Assembly: GCF_000470315.2 (NCBI RefSeq)
Contig: NZ_CBRF02000007.1
Span: 1 to 64,000 of the forward strand
Direction: 5' to 3'
Length of the DNA stretch: 64,000 nucleotides
Origin: Psychromonas sp. SP041
GTDB taxonomy: Bacteria; Pseudomonadota; Gammaproteobacteria; Enterobacterales; Psychromonadaceae
Both the position numbers and the translations under genes were made by a program. The notes below the pieces were generated by a model. It had not been told where the DNA came from. It saw only the letters and a program-made list of their open reading frames with translations, and searched no databases. Of this stretch, positions 16,798 to 25,243 are shown one piece after another (positions within the stretch are counted from its first letter, which is position 1; each line of letters starts with the position of its first letter).

Positions 16798-16803
16798 ATT
16801 ATA
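16798..16803 (-). promoter_or_regulatory. possible -10 box of the GTPase operon
   Basis: On the minus strand TATAAT is read at 16803-16798, 47 bp upstream of the operon start codon. No convincing -35 hexamer lies 16-18 bp further upstream, so this is a weak prediction. Confidence 0.3.
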
Positions 16804-17591
16804 CATTTAATTATGATTCATATACGAGAAAATACAAAGAATAACTATAATTAGATACCTATCTCTTTTTCATTTTTATAGCTATCTTTTTCAGTTCTTT
16901 TTTTTCAGCCTCAGAGAGGGGCTTCAGTATCGTTCAATTTGACTAATTGTAGTTCTAACTAATTGATAGAGCTTATTATCATTGCATTTTAGATTCTGCC
17001 GTCGTATTTATTTATGTGGTGAAGGTAGATACATTGAGTGGTCTTTTGAACCTCGACGACAGTAGGGGACTGAGCGAATGCATTATCTTGCTTCTATTTT
17101 TAGTATTGAAATTTATGACTATCTGCCTATTTTCTTATAATAAGTAGGTGAAATTTAAAACTGTTGTGCCTCTCAATTGGCTCATTATCATCAAAATTGC
17201 CGTTAACAGCGCGTAAATACGTTTTACAATAGCTTAAGGCTACATAATCGCAATGTTATTTCAATAGCAGCTTACTTACTCATTTATAGCTAACACAATC
17301 TCACCATCACACTAAGTCTTTTAGTGGATACCGTTAGGAGATAAATTTAAGGGATGGGGGATATGTTTTGACTTCGCCATGCGCCCCAAAGTCAAAAAAT
17401 GAATGTCAATGTGGCTACATCAATTCCTTGTTCTTCTGAATCAATCATTGCCTTTAGCAAGGTCAGGCTGGGAGCGATTTATGCGATAGCATATTAATAC
17501 GCTCGGCTTAGCAAAGTTGTAGACATTCATAATCTGTAACTTCTTCTTTTAACTTACTTTGGGTAGTTACCATTTTACTTAATTCGGTTAA
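16804..17591. other. gene-free stretch of about 790 bp
   Basis: No gene is supported. A short open stretch on the minus strand around 17150-17260 has no recognisable motif. CGCCATGCGCCCCAAAGTC followed by AAAAAA (17375-17399) is a word also found near 23754 and, in part, near 26751. GCAAAGTTGTAGAC at 17513 matches the first bases of R1. This looks like decayed repeat DNA. Confidence 0.45.
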
Positions 17592-18629
17592 TCAAATCGC
17601 TGCGTAAACGATGTGTTTGATTGCCTTTATACGACCTTTAAAACAACTTATCACTTTTGCTTTATCTTTTTCATTCATAAAGCTGTTTTCTATTGTTGTT
17701 ATGACCAGATCACAATGCTTTTCTGAACATGCTTCGTCTAGTATTTTCTTAATTAGCTTATCGACAAGGCCAATGCCTTTACCAAATAAGATGAAGTCGT
17801 AACCTGTATATATTCCAAATCCTGAATGATTTAGGCCTGGAGCCAATTCCGTTTCGTTTTCCTCTAAAGCAAGTAGTGGTAACGCGAGTATATCTCCTTC
17901 AAAATAGGGAACGGTAGAAACGTAGTCGTAAACGGGGGCTAATGAATCATCATCGGTTTTGGGTCTTAGTAGTCCGACGTTGCGTAAGTGTAGGTCGTTG
18001 TTACCTAATAAGTAGGCATAAAGTACTCTTCTGAATAAATCTTTCTTAAGGGTTAAGCTACCTTTCAACGCTTTTATGACAAAGTTACACATTTGTTCGT
18101 AACTGACAACTTGAACATCATTCACTTTCCCGTATTTATCCTTTACGCCCATTGCACCATCAAGTTGCTCTTGGTGAATTTTTTCATCTGCTGATATTCT
18201 GTCATAGCGTTTGGTGACGAATACGTATTCTGTCTTATCACTTTCGTTTTCTTTTGCGAATGAAACTAGTCCGAACGGTGCAACGTCAAATTTAAGCTTT
18301 TTCATCACAAGCATTATTGCGTGTTCATTTTCAGCAAGCATGTTGAATTGCTCTGGCGATGGTTTGAGGATATAGGTTGCCTTGTTTTTAACGACATTGA
18401 ATTCGTCGTTACTGATACAAACAGAAAGCTTTGGTTGATAGCCTGAAATACTCATGCCTTCTTGGTTAATAGGCTCTACTTGAATAAACTTTTTTCTTGT
18501 AAAAGGAAGTTCTGTTTTAATTTTATTACTGCCCATCAAGTACTTCATTCCTTTAGTGGAATAGCCTCGATTTATTTCAGTTTTAGTTTTAAGTTCCTCG
18601 GCCGTTATTAGGCATCGTTTGATTGTCAT
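17592..18629 (-). CDS. hipT: HipT toxin kinase (HipA C-terminal fold)
   Basis: 345 residues from the ATG at 18629. This is a HipA-family Ser/Thr kinase lacking the N-terminal subdomain, which is encoded by the separate upstream gene; that split is diagnostic of HipBST systems. The Gly-rich loop reads GMSISGYQPKLSV, with Ser60-Ile-Ser62 matching the SIS autophosphorylation motif of E. coli O127 HipT. The catalytic loop LLGNNDLHLRNVGLL and the metal-binding APVYDYVST segment are intact, so it should be active. Known HipT phosphorylates tryptophanyl-tRNA synthetase and arrests growth; the target here is inferred. It is the last gene of hipB-hipS-hipT. Confidence 0.85.
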   Translation of the reverse strand: MTIKRCLITAEELKTKTEINRGYSTKGMKYLMGSNKIKTELPFTRKKFIQVEPINQEGMSISGYQPKLSVCISNDEFNVVKNKATYILKPSPEQFNMLAENEHAIMLVMKKLKFDVAPFGLVSFAKENESDKTEYVFVTKRYDRISADEKIHQEQLDGAMGVKDKYGKVNDVQVVSYEQMCNFVIKALKGSLTLKKDLFRRVLYAYLLGNNDLHLRNVGLLRPKTDDDSLAPVYDYVSTVPYFEGDILALPLLALEENETELAPGLNHSGFGIYTGYDFILFGKGIGLVDKLIKKILDEACSEKHCDLVITTIENSFMNEKDKAKVISCFKGRIKAIKHIVYAAI

Positions 18630-18640
18630 CACTTTTCTCT

Positions 18641-18985
18641 TTATGTATTTATTACTTGTTTAGCTGAATCGTGCTCTCTAACATAAGGTAGAACCGTGAT
18701 AGCGCCAAGTAAGTCAGCTCCGTTAGCACTTAATAAGCCAAAGGTATCTCTTTCATCTATTTTCTGAATTTCTGAAAACCTTTTCTTTAACCATCCCTCA
18801 GGAATAAGGCCTGTAAAATAAGGATGCAATTCTTTACTTAGGTGTGTTTTTTGAGCTATTGGTAGGCTCAGTGAGACAGATTTCCCTTTGTAATTATCGG
18901 AATAGGTGAACGCAAATTGATCGTTGAATTCTTCAATCGTCCCTGCTAATTTCCCGAACATAAATACATTTACTTTTCTGCCCAT
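18641..18985 (-). CDS. hipS: HipS antitoxin (free-standing HipA N-terminal subdomain)
   Basis: 114 residues. It aligns by pattern with the HipA N-terminal ~100 residues: VNVFMFGKLAGTIEE, the FTYSDNYKGKSVSLSLP strand, HPYFTGLIPEGW, then RDTFGLLSANGADLLGAITVLP. In classic HipA this is fused to the kinase; here it ends before hipT, 11 bp away. In HipBST this small protein, rather than HipB, neutralises the kinase. Its start overlaps the end of hipB by 16 bp, indicating coupled translation. Confidence 0.85.
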   Translation of the reverse strand: MGRKVNVFMFGKLAGTIEEFNDQFAFTYSDNYKGKSVSLSLPIAQKTHLSKELHPYFTGLIPEGWLKKRFSEIQKIDERDTFGLLSANGADLLGAITVLPYVREHDSAKQVINT

Positions 18986-19287
18986 GTATCAATTCCTAAT
19001 TCATTTAATATTTTAATTACGTTAGTAAATTTAGCATTAGACGGATCTGCAAAAATACGTTTGATAGTAGAATAAGAAAGGCCAGTTTGAAGCTCTAAGT
19101 CTTCCATTGATAAATTAGCTTCTTTTCTTTTTACCTTCATTAATTCAGACAATGATGCTTTATCATTAAGATCTACACCATTATTTGGGTTAACTAAGTT
19201 CTGCTCTATGTCATCGATACTTTCAGCAAAAGTCTTGTATAAATCATCTAGCTCGGATCTTAATTTCAATACTGAAATTCTACTCAT
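18970..19287 (-). CDS. hipB: HipB-like XRE-family DNA-binding protein
   Basis: 105 residues. A helix-turn-helix of the XRE/Cro type lies in the C-terminal half (RKEANLSMEDLELQTGLSYSTIKRIF, followed by NVIKILNELGI). The N-terminal ~45 residues are a charged helical extension (ELDDLYKTFAESIDDIEQN) that is longer than in E. coli HipB and may mediate dimerisation or HipT contact. It is the first gene of the hipBST operon. Its start codon overlaps one of three TCATATAT words that probably serve as its own operators. Confidence 0.85.
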   Translation of the reverse strand: MSRISVLKLRSELDDLYKTFAESIDDIEQNLVNPNNGVDLNDKASLSELMKVKRKEANLSMEDLELQTGLSYSTIKRIFADPSNAKFTNVIKILNELGIDTWAEK

Positions 19288-19364
19288 ATATAACCTATTG
19301 TTAATTCTTTTATTTACTTTAGCTCATATATGGTGGGATTTAAAGTTAAAATGGTCATATATAG
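19284..19364. promoter_or_regulatory. three TCATATAT direct repeats, putative hipB operators
   Basis: TCATATATAA (19284-19293, overlapping the hipB start), TCATATATGG (19324-19333) and TCATATATAG (19355-19364) share the core TCATATAT in the same orientation. The spacings of 40 and 31 bp are close to four and three helical turns. They bracket the likely hipBST promoter. Autorepression is inferred from other hip operons. Confidence 0.5.
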
Positions 19365-19767
19365 TCAGTTAACTGATAATTTTTTAGATAAAGGTTCACA
19401 TAAGGAATTTTGAAGTGTTTAGACTTGTTTTTGAGTCATTTATTTTAGGGAAGTTCGGATAAATGCTGAACCACCATAGACTTTGATTGGTGATTCTTCA
19501 CACATTATTTTTTATAGATGCATATTTTGCACTTGAAGGTGGTGTGTTATGACTCAATCCAGCCAATTATAAGTTACTCTGTTATGGATACCATACTGAC
19601 AATGCTCAAGGCTAAAAGTCCAATTGAGAAACTTGAATACTAAGCCATAAGGATTCAATGCCTTATAATTAATCTTAGGGAATGTTCATTTTTCAATTGA
19701 ATGATTGTTTTCCTGTTAAGGTTAAATATAATGATTCACCTAATTAATCTGAACTGAAGTGAATAAT
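19365..19767. other. gene-free stretch between hipBST and a small membrane protein gene
   Basis: AT-rich sequence with no supportable gene, terminator or repeat. It must contain the upstream part of the hip promoter region and the promoter of the gene at 19768. Confidence 0.4.
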
Positions 19768-20106
19768 ATGATACCCATGGGAAGTGTTGTGACTGCGTGC
19801 ATGATCGTCGGTTTAATTGTTGCCTTACCGCCAATAGCAAAAGGTTGTCCAAAACCTATTCGCCTTAGCATTGGTACTATTCTGCTCGCCGCGGGCCTAT
19901 GGAATATATTGTGGTACGCGAGCCAACATATTACAGAGTTTTGGGGAGTTGCTGCCTTTTGTTCTGGTGTGTTAATGTTGATTACTTCAACCTATATTAT
20001 TAAAGTAAGCTGGCTACCGTTGTTTTTGCAACGTGCAAAGCCTGTAGTGTTATTAATGTTATTAGGCTTTGCGGCACTCTATGCGACAAAGATATATAGC
20101 CTATAA
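19768..20106 (+). CDS. small four-helix membrane protein, unknown function
   Basis: 112 residues from the ATG at 19768, chosen because AAGTG lies six bases upstream; a GTG nine bases earlier overlaps that site. Four hydrophobic segments are visible (about 5-25, 34-50, 58-78, 88-106), with short polar loops (AKGCPKPIRLS; FLQRAKP). No family is recognised. It is an inner-membrane protein by composition. It stands alone, in the same orientation as no immediate neighbour. Confidence 0.6.
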   Translation: MIPMGSVVTACMIVGLIVALPPIAKGCPKPIRLSIGTILLAAGLWNILWYASQHITEFWGVAAFCSGVLMLITSTYIIKVSWLPLFLQRAKPVVLLMLLGFAALYATKIYSL

Positions 20107-20240
20107 GTTGTTATTTTTGAAATCTGTTAAATATCGGGTGATAAAGCTTTAATCAATTATCACCAACTATCACTAACTTTAAACTTCAAGCTACCTTTTA
20201 GAAATACTGTTTAGTATCGCTTTGAGGTAGTTTTTTATAA

Positions 20241-20280
20241 TTCAGCCATTCAGCCATTCAGCCATTCACCGATTCACCCA
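20241..20280. repeat. 8-bp tandem array in gap 20107-20479
   Basis: TTCAGCCA is repeated three times, followed by TTCACCGA and TTCACCCA, for five units in 40 bp. The remaining 330 bp of the gap show no gene. Confidence 0.75.
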
Positions 20281-20479
20281 TTAATTCATTAATTCTCAAA
20301 TATGTCTACTTATCTTATAAAATGGGTGTTGAAGCGCTAATTGCTTAAGCTGCTCAATTATTTTAGTTGATTAGTTGCTATGTATTTCAACGTTGAATCT
20401 GCCACATCTTCATATCTTTGAAATTGGAATCCGTATAATCAAGCGTGTTTTATGGCGTCATGATTTTAGTCGTTCCTCA

Positions 20480-21190
20480 CTAGCCTAAACCATTATCTAC
20501 AAATGCTTGAGTGAGTTGTTGATAAAGCACCTCGACACTAGGTCGAGTATTAATATGCTCAAACAAGGTGGTGTGAACCTGTGCTTTTATTTGTTCTTTT
20601 TTATCACACAATTGATAACACAAATTAATGGGTTTAATTATTTCTTCTAGCACGGCATCAATTAGAATACAGGCTTGTGCGAGTATAATTTTACCGCCTC
20701 CTTTTTTTAAAATAATACGCTGTGCAGTCCCTACAATTTTACGCCCATTAATATTGATATTAAAATCACCGTCACAGTACGAAAACTCTGTGGCATGCGT
20801 TTCACTGTTTAATCCATATAGGCTAAAAAAGTCTTTTAATACTTGGCATAAGTTTTCATACGCTTGGGTAATAGAGTAGGGCGTTGCATCATCCCAAACA
20901 TACAAGTGCGATAAGTTAATGATACCTTGGCATTGTGGGACAGGAGCGCCACCTGTTTTACGTGACAGTAATTTCCAGTCATCTTTTTGTAAGGCTGTCT
21001 TTAATAAGGTAGATTCAGGCCATTTTTTATTAGCAGGAAATACAATCGTGGGTGTTTTTGTTTGCCATAATATAAGGCATTTAGATATTTCATTCGCTTG
21101 TATTTGTGCAATGATGGCGGTCTCTTTTTCAAATACATTAGCCACAGATACGCTTGTATAACGTAATAATTTATTTTGATTTTTAATCAT
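20480..21190 (-). CDS. lipoate/biotin-protein ligase family (LplA-like) protein
   Basis: 236 residues from the ATG at 21190, preceded by an excellent GGGAGGTGG. The BPL/LplA/LipB catalytic fold is visible: LLSRKTGGAPVPQCQGIINLSH (the R-R-x-S-G-G-G-A-V-like block, here with T-G-G-A-P) and CDGDFNININGRKIVGTAQR, which holds the conserved Lys of the ligase active site. It is about 100 residues shorter than E. coli LplA because it lacks the C-terminal accessory domain, as in LipM/LplJ-like or amidotransferase-type homologues. It is probably cytoplasmic and attaches or transfers lipoyl/octanoyl groups. No lipoylated-enzyme gene is nearby. Confidence 0.82.
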   Translation of the reverse strand: MIKNQNKLLRYTSVSVANVFEKETAIIAQIQANEISKCLILWQTKTPTIVFPANKKWPESTLLKTALQKDDWKLLSRKTGGAPVPQCQGIINLSHLYVWDDATPYSITQAYENLCQVLKDFFSLYGLNSETHATEFSYCDGDFNININGRKIVGTAQRIILKKGGGKIILAQACILIDAVLEEIIKPINLCYQLCDKKEQIKAQVHTTLFEHINTRPSVEVLYQQLTQAFVDNGLG

Positions 21191-21487
21191 AACCACCTCC
21201 CAGATTTAAATCACATTTAACGATACTAAATAATATAAAGAGCAGGTTAAATTATCATAAATACTGAAATCTGAATACAGATAAGCGTTGAGTGGTTTTA
21301 AGTTTCAAGCTGTCTATTGTAATGATTATTTTCATTTAAAAAGACTTTGGAAAGTATTGTAAAAAATATTCGGGATCGTATTTTGCATTTTACCTCAAAA
21401 GTACTGAGCGCTTATACGAGCTCAATCATATTAATTCATTAATGATTAAATCTAAGTTCAATATGGCTAGAACTATCTATCGAAGTT

Positions 21488-21570
21488 TTCTACTGGTTTA
21501 GATAAAGTAAAGTCGCCAACAGATCCAAGGACCTAAGACGAGCCAATCAAACCCAAATAAAAAGTAAAGC
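21488..21570 (+). repeat. R1 repeat 3'-end fragment, in gap 21191-21716
   Basis: The words CTGGTTTAGATAAAGTAAAG, AGTCGCC and AAGACGAGCC match the last ~80 bp of R1. The 5' part is absent. Otherwise the 526-bp gap upstream of selO contains nothing that I can support. Confidence 0.45.
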
Positions 21571-21716
21571 CAATGTTAACTCACGTTTAATGAAACGATT
21601 ACAATTAGCACTGAACTCTCCAACATATCGCGGTAAGATAGTAAGTATTAATACTTATCTCTATGAACGATTATCTTTATGAACACTCATCTCTATAAAC
21701 GCAGGTATAAAACATT

Positions 21717-23525
21717 ATGACAAATCGACTGCCTCAGAAAAACAACTCGACTGTATCTGCTATACCTACTACACCAACGTCTAAAATCTCTACGTTAGGT
21801 GAGCTTGCTAAGTTGGCAAATTATTCTCTGATGGACACGCTCAACTGTGATCCCGATGCGACAGAAAACGGGGTTGATTACGCACCACGACAAGTCTTCT
21901 CGGGTCATTATGTTCCAGTTAACCCAACCCCAATTAAAGACCCAGAATATGTTGCACACAGTAATGCGTTTTTTGCTGAGCTTGGTTTAGCCGACAAGTT
22001 GGCGGAATCTGCTGATTTCATGCGCATGTTCTCCGGTGGTACTTCTCAAGTGCCAGCGCCGATGCGCAAAATCGGTTGGGCGACGGGATATGCACTTTCT
22101 ATCTACGGGACTGAATTCACTCATCAATGTCCGTTTCAGACTGGTAACGGATATGGGGATGGTCGTGCTATTTCAGTGCTTGAGGCGGTTATCAACGGTC
22201 AACGCTGGGAAATGCAGTTAAAAGGCGGTGGCCAAACACCTTATTGTCGCGGGGCGGATGGTCGTGCTGTTTTACGATCTAGCATTCGTGAGTTCTTAGC
22301 TCAAGAGCACATGCACGCGCTTGGTGTTTCTACATCACGGTCGTTGAGTTTGTACGTTTCCAAAACCGAAACGGTAAAACGTTACTGGTATACGGAGGGT
22401 TCTCGTTCGGAGAATCCGGATATGATGAGTGCTGAAGCGGTTGCTATCTCGACACGTGTTGCACCGTCATTTATTCGCGTTGGTCAAATTGAGCTTTTTG
22501 CTCGCCGCACTCGTGAAGATGGTCAATTTGAAGATCAGCCTGATGAACAAGTTCACGCGATGCAAGAGCTGGAAAAAATAGTGTTGTACTTGATTGATCG
22601 TGAATACGCTGATGTTGTCGATAGCCAGCTCAGCATGCCTGAAAAAGTCGTGTTATTGGCGCGCGAGTTTCGTGGTCGCTTGACGGTACTCATCGCGAAT
22701 TGGATCCGCGTTGGCTTTTGCCAAGGTAACTTTAATAGTGATAATTGTGCTGCTGGTGGTTTTACGCTTGACTATGGCCCATTTGGTTTTTGTGATGTGT
22801 TTACCCCCTATTATCAACCTTGGACGGGCGGTGGTAATCATTATTCGTTTTTGAATCAACCTAAAGCTGCGCAAAGCAATTTCGAGTCTTTTTGTTCGGC
22901 GTTACGACCGTTATTAGCTGATCATGAAGATCATTTACTAGCACTCGACGAGGTTCAACGTGAATTTTCGACTGTGATGGACTCGGAAATGCAAAGTATG
23001 TGGGCTGCCAAGTTGGGTCTTAGCACGTTAAACCCAACGGATCACAAGGTATTGTTTAACGAGCTACTCACTCTAATGATGCAAACACCTGTCGATTATA
23101 CAATTTTCTTTCGGGAGCTATCGTCGATACCTGACGATATTCGCCCATTGAAAAAAAGCTTTTACAATGGCTCAAATCAGGCAAACGAGTCAGACTCTCA
23201 TCAAAGGGACACACGTTGGATAGAATGGTTTGCAACATGGAAAACACTTCTTAATAGTGACTGTGAAGCGAATGGCTGCACCCTTGAAGAAGCCGCTAAG
23301 CAAATGAAGTTGGTTAATCCAAAATATATTTTACGAGAGTGGTTTGTTAAACCTGCTTATCAACAAGCAACAGAGGGTAATTACACTTTAATTCGAGAGT
23401 TGCAAGATGTGATGAACCAACCTTATGCAGAGCAGTCTCAAGAAGTGGAAGATAAATACTATCGATTGAAACCGCTGGAGTTCTTTAAAGTAGGGGGCGT
23501 TTCGCATCTTAGTTGTTCGTCGTGA
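21717..23525 (+). CDS. selO: protein adenylyltransferase SelO (YdiU family)
   Basis: 602 residues, longer than the 478 of E. coli SelO. The pseudokinase signature is present: [81 protein letters not shown] and the metal-binding [25 protein letters not shown]. It ends in SCSS; the Cys is at the position of the redox-active Cys or selenocysteine of the family, and the codon here is an ordinary Cys. SelO AMPylates metabolic proteins on Ser/Thr/Tyr under oxidative conditions. About 40 N-terminal residues are low-complexity and may not be translated if the later ATG (21831) is used. It is a single gene. Confidence 0.93.
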   Translation: MTNRLPQKNNSTVSAIPTTPTSKISTLGELAKLANYSLMDTLNCDPDATENGVDYAPRQVFSGHYVPVNPTPIKDPEYVAHSNAFFAELGLADKLAESADFMRMFSGGTSQVPAPMRKIGWATGYALSIYGTEFTHQCPFQTGNGYGDGRAISVLEAVINGQRWEMQLKGGGQTPYCRGADGRAVLRSSIREFLAQEHMHALGVSTSRSLSLYVSKTETVKRYWYTEGSRSENPDMMSAEAVAISTRVAPSFIRVGQIELFARRTREDGQFEDQPDEQVHAMQELEKIVLYLIDREYADVVDSQLSMPEKVVLLAREFRGRLTVLIANWIRVGFCQGNFNSDNCAAGGFTLDYGPFGFCDVFTPYYQPWTGGGNHYSFLNQPKAAQSNFESFCSALRPLLADHEDHLLALDEVQREFSTVMDSEMQSMWAAKLGLSTLNPTDHKVLFNELLTLMMQTPVDYTIFFRELSSIPDDIRPLKKSFYNGSNQANESDSHQRDTRWIEWFATWKTLLNSDCEANGCTLEEAAKQMKLVNPKYILREWFVKPAYQQATEGNYTLIRELQDVMNQPYAEQSQEVEDKYYRLKPLEFFKVGGVSHLSCSS

Positions 23526-23554
23526 TTTTTTATGTTTAATATAAAATGCCTACA

Positions 23555-23715
23555 GCTGACTACCGTTGAGCTATCTCAAGCAATTAACATATTTTAGTCA
23601 TATCAAATAGGGTGTTAAAGCTAGTGCACAAATGCACGTCAGAAACGGTACGTTAAAAGTGAGTCGGTGGCGGCTTTCTTTGAGCTTCTTTATTGTTCAA
23701 AGTAAGTCAACCACA
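23555..23715 (+). repeat. diverged R1-like repeat, in gap 23526-24134
   Basis: CCGTTGAGCTATCTCAAG, a GTGCA-CAAA-TGCAC hairpin and GTGAGTCGGTGGCGGCTTTCTTT follow the same order and spacing as R1 (CCGTTGAGCTTTCCCAAAT, GGCACATGGATGTGCC, GCGACTCGGTGCCAGTCTCTTT) but with many differences. Downstream, CGCCATGCTCTCCAAAGC (23754) repeats a word from 17375, and an AAACCC tandem run lies near 23848-23868. No gene is supported in this gap; the mesX promoter must lie in its last 200 bp. Confidence 0.45.
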
Positions 23716-24134
23716 GAGCGCCTCCGCTCATGAAACTAGGCTTTGTCTAATTCGCCATGCTCTCCAAAGCTAAAAAAACTTAATCTCTATGTATCTACAT
23801 TAACTTTTACGTTCTCATTTTTTTGAATCAATAAAACTAAACTCAGCCCAAACCCAAACCCAAACCCTATTAACCTTAACCTTCTTAACATTTTCATCCT
23901 GCTTTATTTACACTTAAAATCCGTTTATTAGTTATTTTCATGTTAATTTGAAAATCAATCATTTTTATTCATAATCAATTTAACGTATAAAATACACACT
24001 GCTTTATAACGTTGGGCAATATTAACGTGAGTGCTTAATTCGACGTCATCGATATAAATAAGACTGATGATTAGAAAATCCTGAAAGAACAGGGAGTGTG
24101 CAGATTTTATGATTGAGAATTGGAGCTAAATACC

Positions 24135-25127
24135 ATGAACACAGATTTTACCTTTATGATTAAGATCACAGGTTTAGATGAGCATTATCAACCTGCTGGC
24201 AATACACGAGCGACGACCAACTTTGCTAATTTAGCGCGTGGGGAGAACCGTCAACACAATCTACGTAATGCATTAAAGATGATCGATAATCGATTTAATG
24301 CGTTAGCTCATTGGGATAACCTGAAGGGCGACCGTTATTCTGTGGAGCTTGAGATTATTTCTGTTGAAATGGACATTGAGAGTAGCGGTCAAACGTTTCC
24401 TTCTATTGAAGTGTTAAAAACGAGTATTGTTGACCATCAAACTAATCAACGTATTGAAGGCATTGTTGGTAATAACTTCTCGTCTTATGTACGTGATTAT
24501 GACTTTAGTATTTTGTTGTCTGAGCATAATAAGGGACAACCGTCATTTAGCATTCCAGAACACTTTGGTGAGTTGCATGGAAAGTTATTTCAGTCTTTCT
24601 TGAATTCCTCTGCTTATAAAACACATTTTAATAAATCGCCTGTTATCTGTTTGAGTGTCGCGGAGACTAAAACTTATCAACGCATTGCTAACCAACATCC
24701 GGTTTTAGGGTTTGAATACCAGCCGAATGCGTCTTCTTTAACAGAGCAATATTTTAAAAAGATGGGCTTGCAGGTACGTTATTTTATGCCGCCTAATAGT
24801 GCTGCACCCTTAGCTTTTTATTTCGTTGGCGATTTGTTGAATGATTACACCAACCTTGAACTGATCAGCACTATCAGCACCATGGAGACGTTTCAGAAAA
24901 TCTATCGGCCTGAAATTTATAATGCGAATGCAGTGGCAGGGCAAACTTATCAACCGAATTTGAAGAACTTAGATTATTCATTAACGCATATTGTGTATGA
25001 CCGAGAGGAACGTAATCGTTTGGGTATTGAGCAAGGGAAGTTTGCTGAAGCGCAATTTATTAAACCCTACCAAGCTATGTTTGATAATTGGTCTGCCAGC
25101 TATAAACAACAACCTTGTTTAGTCTAA
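24135..25127 (+). CDS. mesX: MesX (DUF1852), partner of methionine synthase MesD
   Basis: 330 residues from the ATG at 24135; GGAG at 24122-24125 is its ribosome site, and the in-frame TTG at 24120 overlaps that site. The sequence matches my memory of the DUF1852 family (FTFMIKITGLDEHYQPAGNTRATTNFANLARGE...), which is found directly upstream of a core-MetE gene. Genetic work on folate-independent methionine synthases showed that MesD-type enzymes need this protein and oxygen. No signal peptide is present and the chemistry is not established. The gene following at 25244 is the expected partner, 116 bp downstream, separated by a short tandem repeat. Confidence 0.82.
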   Translation: MNTDFTFMIKITGLDEHYQPAGNTRATTNFANLARGENRQHNLRNALKMIDNRFNALAHWDNLKGDRYSVELEIISVEMDIESSGQTFPSIEVLKTSIVDHQTNQRIEGIVGNNFSSYVRDYDFSILLSEHNKGQPSFSIPEHFGELHGKLFQSFLNSSAYKTHFNKSPVICLSVAETKTYQRIANQHPVLGFEYQPNASSLTEQYFKKMGLQVRYFMPPNSAAPLAFYFVGDLLNDYTNLELISTISTMETFQKIYRPEIYNANAVAGQTYQPNLKNLDYSLTHIVYDREERNRLGIEQGKFAEAQFIKPYQAMFDNWSASYKQQPCLV

Positions 25128-25177
25128 CAAAACGAAAAAGTTAAACGTACAAAGCTAAACAATACTTAGATTCAAAG

Positions 25178-25219
25178 AATAAAAGCTAAATAATAAAAGC
25201 TAAATAATAAAAGCTAAAT
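25178..25219. repeat. 14-bp tandem repeat between mesX and mesD
   Basis: AATAAAAGCTAAAT is repeated three times exactly, ending 9 bp before the ribosome site of mesD. Copy-number change would alter the mesX-mesD spacing. Confidence 0.85.
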
Positions 25220-25243
25220 ACCTAATATAGGAAGCAATTGATC

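Noticed and set aside
17150-17260. Open minus-strand stretch reading ALSYCKTYLRAVNGNFDDNE
   Set aside because: It looks protein-like by eye but is bounded by stops on both sides, has no start signal, and I cannot link it to any family.
23508-23525. Selenocysteine at the SelO C-terminus
   Set aside because: The codon at the relevant position is TGT (Cys), not TGA, and no insertion element is needed.
24030-24060. GACGTC word upstream of mesX as a MetJ box
   Set aside because: Only one half-match to the 8-bp met box is present and no tandem partner follows, so regulation by MetJ cannot be supported.
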